The notes: generated by a model not told the origin, from the sequence alone. A stretch of DNA of 6,962 nt from Candidatus Paceibacter sp. (GCA_020724685.1 DYGP01000032.1:1-6962); one strand, 5' to 3'; positions 1-5,641 are shown, counted from the first letter of the stretch. Program-made: numbers and translations.

Positions 1-280
1 GATGAGCGAAGGCGCCAAGGGGGTTGTTTCGGCAACGGTTCACGCCGTTCTCAGAAACAAAAAAAAGGCTTCTCAAGAGCTTATGGCGCTTCTCGAACAA
101 TCCCCGATCGAACGATTTTTTTTCACAAACAGCATCCCCATTGAGGGAAAAGACGAGTTTTGCGGAAAAACGGAGATTATATCCGTCGACGCGTTGTTGG
201 GCGAATCGATAAGCAGGATCGTCCTCAATCAATCGATTTCAGATTTGCACGATTACAAAAACGTAAAACTTTACGTGTAA
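1..280 (+). CDS. prs: Ribose-phosphate pyrophosphokinase-like protein, C-terminal part (5' truncated)
   Basis: This is the last 92 codons of a gene that enters from the left edge; base 1 completes an earlier codon. PRPP synthetase makes phosphoribosyl pyrophosphate from ribose 5-phosphate and ATP in the cytoplasm, feeding nucleotide and histidine synthesis. The visible part matches the end of the C-terminal PRTase-fold domain: a GAK-x-V strand start, then SPIERFFFTNSIPI, which corresponds to the family's S-x-I-x-x-(V)-x-T-(N/D)-(T/S)-I-P element, and later IISVDALLGESISRI, corresponding to the family's L-S-V-A-x-L-x-A-E-A-I-x-R-I helix. The usual A-T-H-G is T-V-H-A here, and the following helix carries an extra Lys-rich stretch (RNKKKASQE), so it may be a divergent PRPP synthetase or a non-catalytic paralogue. 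The ATG at base 2 lies inside a conserved region and is unlikely to be the true start. The PRPP-binding and ATP-binding motifs lie outside the window. Confidence 0.8.
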   Translation, partial: MSEGAKGVVSATVHAVLRNKKKASQELMALLEQSPIERFFFTNSIPIEGKDEFCGKTEIISVDALLGESISRIVLNQSISDLHDYKNVKLYV

Positions 281-285
281 CGGAG

Positions 286-312
286 ATCCGGTTTCGGCCG
301 GATTTTTATTTT
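286..312 (+). terminator. Factor-independent terminator after the prs-like gene
   Basis: ATCCGG (286-291) pairs with CCGGAT (298-303). An extra T-G wobble (292/297) leaves a TTCG loop at 293-296. The stem runs into TTTTTATTTT (303-312). It starts 5 bases after the TAA stop and ends just before the -35 box of the hutH promoter, so the two units look transcriptionally separate. Confidence 0.8.
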
Positions 313-313
313 A

Positions 314-341
314 TTGACCAAAAAACGGGTGGCGGTACAAT
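314..341 (+). promoter_or_regulatory. Sigma70-type promoter of hutH, predicted leaderless
   Basis: The -35 box TTGACC (314-319) and the -10 box TACAAT (336-341) are separated by 16 bases; each matches the consensus at five of six positions. Counting the usual 7 bases from the end of the -10 box puts the transcription start at base 348, the A of the hutH ATG, so the mRNA would have no 5' leader. AAGGG at 343-346 (with A342) is too close to the ATG to be a working Shine-Dalgarno sequence. Confidence 0.65.
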
Positions 342-347
342 AAGGGC

Positions 348-1868
348 ATGAAAAACAGTCTTGTCGAGATAGGGCCGGATCACCATCTCACCCCGGACGT
401 CGTCTGGGGAGTAGCGCATCGTCCGGGGATAAAAGTCGTTCTTTCGAAAAAAGCGAAGAGAAAAATAGTCGAATCGCGGAAGGTCGTGGAAAGAATCGTG
501 GAAAAAAGAAAAGTGGTATATGGGGTCACGACCGGCTTCGGAAGTTTTAAAGACAAATTCATCGACAAAGAAAACGTAAAGGAGCTTCAGCGCAATCTTA
601 TCAGAAGCCATTCGTCCGGAGTCGGAGATCTTCTTTCTCCCGAAATGGTGCGCGCGGCGATGCTTGTTCGGGCGAACTCGCTCGCGCAGGGGTTCTCCGG
701 CGTGCGATTGGAATTTCTGGAGTTTCTTCTTTTGCTGCTGAACAAAAACATTGTTCCCCTTGTTCCTTCGCAGGGATCGGTCGGGTCGTCGGGAGATCTT
801 GCTCCGCTTTCTCACATCGGACTTGTCATGATGGGAGAGGGAGAGGTTTGGTATAGGGGGAGAAAAATGAATGCGGGGGCGGCGCTTAAAAAGGAGAAAC
901 TCTCTCCGGTGGGTTTTCTCGAAAAAGAGGGACTTGCTTTCAACAACGGAACGTCGGTTATGACCGGAATTGCGGCACTCGCTCTTCATAAAGCGGAAAA
1001 CCTTCTCAAAATAGCGGACATGGGGGTTGCGCTCACGCTCGAGGCGGTGTGCGGGCTTTCGTATGCCTTCGATTCCCGCGTGCATGCGGTAAGGCCCCAT
1101 CCGGGCCAGATCGAGTCCGCGAGAAACATAAAAAGATACATTCAGGGATCGAAACTCGTGAATTCGATGAAAAAAAGGGTTCAGGATTCGTATTCGCTTA
1201 GGTGTTCGCCTCAGGTGCACGGAGCCGTGCGGGACGCTTTGGCATACGTGAGAGGGGTTGTGGAGAGGGAACTGAATTCGGTGACCGACAACCCTCTTAT
1301 ATTTACAAATCCCGACGGTGCGGTGTCCGGGGGGAACTTTCACGGGGAACCTATTGCTATCGCTCTCGATACGCTCGGCATCGCCGTCGCTGAACTCGCC
1401 GACGTTTCGGAGCGCCGCACGGCGAAACTCATCGATCCGGCGATGAATGCGGGACTTCCTATTTTCCTCATTCCGGAAGGAAAGGGGGGACTGCATAACG
1501 GCCTCATGATTCCTCAATATGTCGCGGCGTCGCTCGTTTCCGAAAACAAGGTGCTCGCGCATCCGGCATCGGTGGATTCGATTCCCACATCCGTAAATCA
1601 GGAGGATCACGTGAGTATGGGAACGATTGCGGCGAGAAAAGCGTGGAGTATCGTCAATAACGCGGAAAACGTTCTTGCGATCGAATACCTGAACGCCACG
1701 CAGGCAATTGATTTCAGGGATCCGAAAAAACTCGGAAAACGGACGAAAAAGACGTATGCGTACGTGAGAAAGCACGTGAAAAAAGTGAACAACGACAGAA
1801 TTCTGGCGAAGGACATACAGGCGATACGGAACACGTTCGGCGCCATATCCGAAAGCATTCTTTCCTGA
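348..1868 (+). CDS. hutH: Histidine ammonia-lyase (histidase)
   Basis: The enzyme removes ammonia from L-histidine to give urocanate, the first step of histidine degradation; it is a cytoplasmic homotetramer using a self-made MIO electrophile. The 506-residue length is normal for the family. Residues equivalent to the Pseudomonas putida active site are present: Y58 (in VYGVTTGFG), H88 (RSHSSG), N200 (NNGT), Q279, Y282 and R285 (QDSYSLRC), F331 (GGNFHGEP) and E419 (NQEDHVSM). H88 together with NQEDHVSM favours histidase over phenylalanine or tyrosine ammonia-lyase. The MIO tripeptide, normally Ala-Ser-Gly, is S147-S148-G149 within GSVGSSGDLAPLSH, a conservative but uncommon change. The start is ATG at 348, directly downstream of a promoter, with no usable Shine-Dalgarno. 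The PRTase-like gene begins 38 bases after the stop with no terminator between, so they may form an operon. No other hut genes are visible, so the downstream fate of urocanate is unknown. Confidence 0.95.
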   Translation: MKNSLVEIGPDHHLTPDVVWGVAHRPGIKVVLSKKAKRKIVESRKVVERIVEKRKVVYGVTTGFGSFKDKFIDKENVKELQRNLIRSHSSGVGDLLSPEMVRAAMLVRANSLAQGFSGVRLEFLEFLLLLLNKNIVPLVPSQGSVGSSGDLAPLSHIGLVMMGEGEVWYRGRKMNAGAALKKEKLSPVGFLEKEGLAFNNGTSVMTGIAALALHKAENLLKIADMGVALTLEAVCGLSYAFDSRVHAVRPHPGQIESARNIKRYIQGSKLVNSMKKRVQDSYSLRCSPQVHGAVRDALAYVRGVVERELNSVTDNPLIFTNPDGAVSGGNFHGEPIAIALDTLGIAVAELADVSERRTAKLIDPAMNAGLPIFLIPEGKGGLHNGLMIPQYVAASLVSENKVLAHPASVDSIPTSVNQEDHVSMGTIAARKAWSIVNNAENVLAIEYLNATQAIDFRDPKKLGKRTKKTYAYVRKHVKKVNNDRILAKDIQAIRNTFGAISESILS

Positions 1869-1906
1869 AAAAAATAAAGAGAGATGCGAAAAAGCGGCAT
1901 TAAGTC

Positions 1907-2836
1907 GTGCATTCGAAAGCGTTCGTCGTGTCGGAAGACATCGACGTGCTCCTCCAGGCGTGGGGAGAAAAACGCGGATTCAAAATTCCTGACACTCGTT
2001 TTTTCGAGAGTGCCAGAGAAGAGATGAAAAAAAGGCTTCTCGACTTTTTCCCGGACGTGCAGTTTATAAAGAAGGGCGCGATCATCGAGAATATCGGAAA
2101 GCGCATTCCAAAAGGAGATGCGTCTGTGGTTTCTCTCGATAAGATATACACGCGCAACGCCCGGAATCTTTTTGAGATGGAAGTCACGAGAATGGTCGGA
2201 GAAGACCTCGAATTCCTCGACAACGCATCGAGAATCGCAAAGACGATCGAAGAGCAGATAGAAGATCTTGCGACTCTGATCGCTCCGGAAAACCGAAAAA
2301 TCACCCTTGTGGACGATGTCATATTTACGGGAGAAAATCTCGTAAGTCTGATAAAGAAATTCCGAAATGCGGGGATCTGTGTTTCCGGCGTGATAAGCGG
2401 GATATCCGTTGAGGCGGGGACGGAAAAAATACTCAATGAATTCGACGACGTTTCAATATTTTCCGTTATCCACTACAAGGATATCGTCGACGAGATATGC
2501 GAACGTGATTTCTACGTCGGCGTTCCGTTGTCGGGACGGCTTGTCGGACATCGGAAAAACGGAGCTGTCGTTCCGATTTCTCCCGAAACGGGAGTTCCTT
2601 ATCTTCTTCCGTTCGCGGACGAACAGCATGCGGTTTCCTGGAGTTCGGTTCCGGAAGAGCACATTCGGGACTGGTCCCGTTTCTGTCTGGAGCAGAGCCT
2701 GAAACTTTGGGAAGAGATCGAAATTCTTTCCGAGAAAAAAGTGCTTTGTTCCGATCTTGAACGGAATCCTGTTTCCTTCGGGAGTGATGGATCTCTCGTA
2801 GAAAAAATACGGGAGTGTCTTCATGGACTTCAATAA
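1907..2836 (+). CDS. Uncharacterised protein with type I phosphoribosyltransferase motif
   Basis: I do not recognise a named family for this 309-residue protein. Its clearest feature is ITLVDDVIFTGE at residues 132-143, the hydrophobic-D-D-x-x-x-T-G PRPP-binding loop of type I phosphoribosyltransferases, with the acidic pair at D136-D137. About 130 residues come before the loop and about 165 after it, far more tail than a small salvage PRTase has. The tail contains the stretch FYVGVPLSGRLVG (202-214), rich in Gly and Pro, then PISPETGVPYLLPFAD (223-238) and a Trp-rich helical part (W245, W256, W268). No signal peptide or membrane segment is seen. The start is GTG at 1907: an in-frame TAA ends immediately upstream at 1903, so the frame cannot extend, and no good Shine-Dalgarno precedes it, which would suit translation following hutH. 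It may be a ribosyl transferase of unknown base, or a PRPP-sensing protein. The reading frame is secure; the function is not. Confidence 0.75.
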   Translation: MHSKAFVVSEDIDVLLQAWGEKRGFKIPDTRFFESAREEMKKRLLDFFPDVQFIKKGAIIENIGKRIPKGDASVVSLDKIYTRNARNLFEMEVTRMVGEDLEFLDNASRIAKTIEEQIEDLATLIAPENRKITLVDDVIFTGENLVSLIKKFRNAGICVSGVISGISVEAGTEKILNEFDDVSIFSVIHYKDIVDEICERDFYVGVPLSGRLVGHRKNGAVVPISPETGVPYLLPFADEQHAVSWSSVPEEHIRDWSRFCLEQSLKLWEEIEILSEKKVLCSDLERNPVSFGSDGSLVEKIRECLHGLQ

Positions 2837-2840
2837 TCAC

Positions 2841-2879
2841 AAACCCTTCCTTGATGAAATAAGAGAGGAAGGGTTTTTT
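2841..2879 (+). terminator. Strong factor-independent terminator after the PRTase-like gene
   Basis: AAACCCTTCCT (2841-2851) and AGGAAGGGTTT (2866-2876) form a perfect 11-bp stem with a 14-base loop, ending in TTTTTT (2874-2879). It begins 4 bases after the TAA stop and closes the probable hutH-PRTase unit. Confidence 0.88.
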
Positions 2880-2881
2880 GT

Positions 2882-2909
2882 TTGATTTTTCATTCCCGGC
2901 TGATATGAT
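2882..2909 (+). promoter_or_regulatory. Extended -10 promoter of the nucleoside phosphorylase gene
   Basis: TATGAT (2904-2909) matches the -10 consensus at five of six positions and is preceded by TGA (2901-2903), an extended -10 element. A weaker -35 box, TTGATT (2882-2887), lies 16 bases upstream. The predicted start near 2916 leaves a leader of only about 15 bases, with no Shine-Dalgarno before the ATG at 2931. The promoter directly follows the preceding terminator. Confidence 0.65.
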
Positions 2910-2930
2910 AAATCTGTAGAAATACCTCAT

Positions 2931-3701
2931 ATGGAAAAACTGCAACCGCATATAAAATGCAAACCGGGCGACGTTTCGGAATCCGTGCTTCTCGTCGGGG
3001 ATCCGGACAGAATACCCCTCGTGACAAAATACTGGAGCGACGTAAAAAACGTCGCGAATAACAGGGGGCTCCCCGTCTGGAACGGAACATATAAGGGGAT
3101 CCCGCTTTCCATCGCTTCGACCGGAATGGGCTCTCCTTCGGCGGCAATTGTGGTGGAAGAGCTTGCAAACGCCGGCGCAAAAAAATTCATAAGAATAGGA
3201 ACGTGCGGCGCCTTGAAGCGGGGAATCGCTCCCGGCGATCTTATCATTCCCTTTGCGGCGATCCGGGAAGAGGGAACGACAAGAGAATATATCGACGAGA
3301 GATTTCCCGCCGTAGCGGATCCGTTTTTGTTCCGTGCGTTGGAAAAATCGGCGAAAGAAAAGAAATTCACCTATTGGACGGGAATAAACAGAACTCACGA
3401 CGCGTTTTACGAGCCCGTCGAGAACATGTTGAGGTGGGCGAATTTGTTTCGGGACGAAAGGACGAAGGCCTGGAACATGCCGCTTGTGAGTTCCGAAATG
3501 GAATGTAGCGCGGTCTTTCTTCTTGCTTCCCTGAGGGGATTGAAGGCGGCTGCGGTGCTTTCGGTGAATACGCCGGAGCCTCTCGATGAGATACGGGAAA
3601 ATCCTTCTCTGGTGTACGAGCTCGTGGAAAGCCCGAATGCGAAAGACGGCATAGATAAAGCGATAAGGACCGCTTTGGATGCGATTGTGGCGGAAGAATA
3701 A
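2931..3701 (+). CDS. Nucleoside phosphorylase, PNP/uridine phosphorylase family
   Basis: Family members split a nucleoside with phosphate into free base and (deoxy)ribose 1-phosphate, in cytoplasmic salvage. The 256-residue length is typical. Visible motifs in order: H7 near the N-terminus; GDPDR (23-27), with R27 as a phosphate ligand; R45 in NNRGLP, likely the Arg supplied by the neighbouring subunit; STGMGSPSAAIVVEEL (63-78); RIGTCGA (88-94), with R88 and T91 at the phosphate site; FPAVAD (125-130); and SSEMEC (187-192), whose E189-M190-E191 binds ribose. The overall pattern is closest to uridine phosphorylase, but the Q-x-R pair that reads uracil in E. coli Udp is not evident (the region reads FYEPVENMLRW). 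The Ser-Asp pair of hexameric purine nucleoside phosphorylase also appears replaced, by N213-T214. The substrate base therefore stays open: uridine, a purine nucleoside or methylthioadenosine are all possible. The ATG at 2931 has no Shine-Dalgarno. Confidence 0.9.
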   Translation: MEKLQPHIKCKPGDVSESVLLVGDPDRIPLVTKYWSDVKNVANNRGLPVWNGTYKGIPLSIASTGMGSPSAAIVVEELANAGAKKFIRIGTCGALKRGIAPGDLIIPFAAIREEGTTREYIDERFPAVADPFLFRALEKSAKEKKFTYWTGINRTHDAFYEPVENMLRWANLFRDERTKAWNMPLVSSEMECSAVFLLASLRGLKAAAVLSVNTPEPLDEIRENPSLVYELVESPNAKDGIDKAIRTALDAIVAEE

Positions 3702-3723
3702 TTTTCGCTGCGGATCCTAAAAC

Positions 3724-3752
3724 TTGACACAAAAACAAAAAGAAGGCATTCT
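3724..3752 (+). promoter_or_regulatory. Candidate promoter of the HAD phosphatase gene
   Basis: A perfect -35 box TTGACA (3724-3729) is followed after 17 bases by CATTCT (3747-3752), a weak -10 (three of six). Support comes from comparison: the hisS promoter has TTGACA, 17 bases, then TATTCT, and the hutH promoter has the same AAGGGCA directly after its -10 box (here 3753-3759). The predicted start near 3759 gives a leader of about 27 bases containing the Shine-Dalgarno. Confidence 0.55.
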
Positions 3753-3773
3753 AAGGGCAGAACACTTGAAAAG

Positions 3774-3780
3774 AAGGAGG
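3774..3780 (+). promoter_or_regulatory. Strong ribosome binding site deciding a GTG start
   Basis: AAGGAGG is a full-length Shine-Dalgarno 5 bases before the GTG at 3786. It supports the GTG as the true start of the HAD gene and shows that the organism's 16S rRNA keeps a standard anti-Shine-Dalgarno sequence. Confidence 0.88.
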
Positions 3781-3785
3781 ACTAA

Positions 3786-4652
3786 GTGAAAAGATTAATT
3801 CTTTTGGACGTGGATAAAACCCTCATTGACGAAAAATATCGTTTTACCGACGATATCGGAGATGAGGTCGCATTGTGCAAGGAAAAGGGTATTGAGATAG
3901 GACTTTGTTCGGATCCCCCGCTCCCGCCGCTGAAAAAAATAGCGAAAGACCTCGCACTTACGGGTCCGATTGTCGCCGAATTCGGGGCTTTTGTGTATTA
4001 TCCCGCGGATGATGCGTGTATATCGCTCCATCCTGAGAAAACACATTTTTTTCTTGGGATCAGGCGAAGATTTCTCGGATATCTCATTGACGGCCTTCCG
4101 GAAACGACGATATTCGTCGGAAACAATACGGATTTTGTCGCGAAAGATCTCTGTCTCGACTCGTTCGGGGATTATGTCGTTCTCGTAAACGGACAGCGCA
4201 AAGAAAGCCTTGCGTTTCATTGCAAGTCTCCAAATTCCGAAAAAAACGGACTTGTCTCGAATCAGAATCTCCTTTCGTATTCGACGGCATTGGCGATACG
4301 GGCGATAAAAACGGAACTTGAATCAGACGGATTCGGATTCGATATCGATGATTTTTGGATCGATAAAAACGACGAATATGGGATTACCATCGTCCACTCT
4401 TCGGTCACAAAAAAGAAGAACGGAGTTCTGAATATCATTGATCGTTCCGGAGCCGAGATCTCCATGGTTGGCGACAGCATGTATGATGTCATCGGCGACG
4501 GCAGAGTGACCCAATATTGGGTCAACAACGCCCTTGAAAGACAAAAAAAAACGAGAGAAGTCTTTGTAAAAGAAGGGGAATATGTTTCCCCGTACTCCTA
4601 TACAAAAGGAGTCAAAGATATTCTCAGAAAAATCGCATCGGAAAGCCGCTAG
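3786..4652 (+). CDS. HAD-superfamily hydrolase, probable subclass IIB phosphatase
   Basis: HAD phosphatases hydrolyse phosphate esters through an aspartyl-phosphate intermediate with Mg2+. All four motifs can be placed in this 288-residue protein: motif I LLDVDKTLID (6-15), with nucleophile D8 and acid/base D10; motif II GLCSD (39-43), with S42; motif III probably a Lys in VTKKKNG (207-213); and motif IV MVGDSMYDVIGD (227-238), with D230 and D234 as metal ligands. The region of roughly 110-130 residues between motifs II and III, before the Lys, suits a C2-type cap as in Cof-like, sucrose phosphatase and mannosyl-3-phosphoglycerate phosphatase relatives. The substrate cannot be read from the sequence. 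The usual T-G-R after the motif II strand is replaced by SDPPLPPL, so substrate entry may differ from Cof proteins. The GTG start follows a strong Shine-Dalgarno, and the TAG stop lies inside the terminator hairpin. It appears to be its own transcription unit. Confidence 0.85.
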   Translation: MKRLILLDVDKTLIDEKYRFTDDIGDEVALCKEKGIEIGLCSDPPLPPLKKIAKDLALTGPIVAEFGAFVYYPADDACISLHPEKTHFFLGIRRRFLGYLIDGLPETTIFVGNNTDFVAKDLCLDSFGDYVVLVNGQRKESLAFHCKSPNSEKNGLVSNQNLLSYSTALAIRAIKTELESDGFGFDIDDFWIDKNDEYGITIVHSSVTKKKNGVLNIIDRSGAEISMVGDSMYDVIGDGRVTQYWVNNALERQKKTREVFVKEGEYVSPYSYTKGVKDILRKIASESR

Positions 4653-4669
4653 CAATGGCGGTTTTTTTT
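4646..4669 (+). terminator. Terminator overlapping the HAD stop codon, GCAA tetraloop
   Basis: CCGCTA (4646-4651) pairs with TGGCGG (4656-4661), including one T-G wobble, around a GCAA loop (4652-4655) of the stable GNRA class, followed by eight T (4662-4669). AAA at 4642-4644 can extend the stem past a bulged G. The TAG stop (4650-4652) sits in the stem and loop. Confidence 0.8.
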
Positions 4670-4703
4670 ATCTTTATCTCTCCGAAAAAAAATCGGGGAT
4701 GTT

Positions 4704-4731
4704 TTGACTTTTTCTGCATTCGTTGGAAAAT
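4704..4731 (+). promoter_or_regulatory. Candidate promoter of the deacylase gene
   Basis: TTGACT (4704-4709) and GAAAAT (4726-4731; four of six) are separated by 16 bases. A start near 4738 would give a leader of about 32 bases carrying the GAGAGG ribosome binding site. The position fits directly after the preceding terminator, but the -10 box is only moderate. Confidence 0.45.
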
Positions 4732-4758
4732 GGAGTCAGCGGTATTCTTTTAAAAACA

Positions 4759-4764
4759 GAGAGG
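4759..4764 (+). promoter_or_regulatory. Ribosome binding site selecting the ATG at 4770
   Basis: GAGAGG lies 5 bases before the ATG at 4770. The reading frame stays open up to a TTG at 4704, but that codon overlaps the candidate -35 box and has no Shine-Dalgarno, so the downstream ATG is the better start. Confidence 0.7.
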
Positions 4765-4769
4765 TTGAA

Positions 4770-5606
4770 ATGAAGAGTGATCCCAGCATCATAGTGAAGA
4801 AAGGGAGAAATCCCGGAAAAATCGTAACGATTATGGGCGGCGTTCACGGAAACGAACCGTGCGGCGTCGAGGCGCTGAGAAAAGCCATTGAGGAAATAGA
4901 GATAATAAACGGAAAGGTTTATTTCATATTCGCAAACCTCGCGGCGTACGCGCTTGGAATCAGGCAAACGCAGATGAATCTTAACAGGGCGTTCCGTCAC
5001 GGAAATTCGTTGACCGGAGAAGAAAAAACATCCTATGAACGGATCCGAGCGCTTGAACTGATGCCGTATTTGAGAAAGAGCGTTGCGCTCCTTGATATAC
5101 ATTCGAGTTCGAATCAGAGAAGCACGCCTTTCATAATCTGCGAACCCCATTCGTTCGATGTTGCGAAAAGGCTTCCGTTCCCCATTCGTTCCCACGGATG
5201 GGACAAGATCGAACCGGGCGGAACCGATTATTATGTGAACAAAAATCCGTTTAAAGGGAAGGGGATTTGCATTGAATGCGGCTATCACCTTGATCCCGAA
5301 GCGCCGAAACGCGCCTACGAATCGATACTGATTTTCCTCCGGTTGATGAATATGGTAGACGGAGATAAAAATATTCCGATCAATTCCGCTCAGAAGCAGA
5401 TTGACGCGAGTTTTATCTATCACACAAAAACTGATTTCTCGGTTGTTTCCGGATCATTTCCCGATTTTGGGAGAATAAACGAGGGTACGGTGATCGGGTA
5501 CGACGGAAACAGGGCGATAACGGCGCCGTTTGACGGGGTGGTGATATTTCCCCAAAACTGCGGCGGTCCCGGGGAGGAAGCTTTTATTTTCGGAAGAGAA
5601 GAATAA
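4770..5606 (+). CDS. Succinylglutamate desuccinylase/aspartoacylase-family zinc deacylase
   Basis: This family of M14-type zinc hydrolases removes acyl groups from N-acyl amino acids, as AstE does with N-succinylglutamate and AspA with N-acetylaspartate. From the chosen ATG the protein has 278 residues. Zinc ligands are H26 and E29 in GGVHGNEPCG (23-32) and H111 in LLDIHSSS (107-114). NLNRAF (70-75) corresponds to the D-L-N-R-x-F substrate-binding motif, with Asn in place of the leading Asp. IECGYH (168-173) supplies the catalytic Glu, E169. The C-terminal part, from about residue 205, ends with ITAPFDGVVIFP (250-261), a beta-rich segment like the small C-terminal domain of AstE and AspA. No signal peptide is seen. 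Other arginine succinyltransferase pathway genes are absent from the window, so calling it astE would be unsafe; the natural acyl amino acid is unknown. It has its own candidate promoter and is closed by a terminator. Confidence 0.87.
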   Translation: MKSDPSIIVKKGRNPGKIVTIMGGVHGNEPCGVEALRKAIEEIEIINGKVYFIFANLAAYALGIRQTQMNLNRAFRHGNSLTGEEKTSYERIRALELMPYLRKSVALLDIHSSSNQRSTPFIICEPHSFDVAKRLPFPIRSHGWDKIEPGGTDYYVNKNPFKGKGICIECGYHLDPEAPKRAYESILIFLRLMNMVDGDKNIPINSAQKQIDASFIYHTKTDFSVVSGSFPDFGRINEGTVIGYDGNRAITAPFDGVVIFPQNCGGPGEEAFIFGREE

Positions 5607-5611
5607 AACAG

Positions 5612-5634
5612 CGCCCGATTTTCGGGCGTTTTTT
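5612..5634 (+). terminator. Factor-independent terminator after the deacylase gene
   Basis: CGCCCGA (5612-5618) and TCGGGCG (5622-5628) form a perfect 7-bp stem with a TTT loop, followed by six T (5629-5634). It begins 5 bases after the TAA stop and ends 7 bases before the first hisS -35 box. Confidence 0.88.
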
Positions 5635-5641
5635 CTTATTC

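Noticed and set aside
261..276. Inverted repeat ACGTAAA/TTTACGT in the last codons of the prs-like gene
   Set aside because: Seven-base arms with a 2-base centre, fully within coding sequence and with weak A/T pairs; the true terminator lies just downstream. It could be an operator-like palindrome but nothing supports this.
306..1775. 489-codon open frame on the minus strand opposite hutH
   Set aside because: It is antisense to a gene with a complete set of histidase motifs. Its translation is Arg/His/Phe-rich low-quality sequence with no recognisable motif, the usual result of reading the complement of a GC-rich third-position gene.
1884..1900. Possible small hairpin ATGC...GCAT between hutH and the PRTase gene
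   Set aside because: Only a 4-bp stem and no following T run, so not a terminator; too weak to call a feature.
2466..3398. 310-codon open frame on the minus strand spanning two genes
   Set aside because: It runs across the terminator and promoter between the PRTase and phosphorylase genes and overlaps both in antisense; no motif and no ribosome binding site were seen.
3702..3723. Possible terminator after the nucleoside phosphorylase gene
   Set aside because: The region has only a short GGATCC palindrome and no stem followed by T residues, so read-through into the HAD gene cannot be excluded.
4704..4769. Upstream TTG extension of the deacylase by 22 codons
   Set aside because: The extension overlaps a candidate -35/-10 pair, has no Shine-Dalgarno, and the added residues lie before the conserved fold; the ATG at 4770 has a well-placed GAGAGG.
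4674..5423. 249-codon open frame on the minus strand opposite the deacylase
   Set aside because: It is antisense to a gene with intact zinc-binding motifs and shows no motif of its own.
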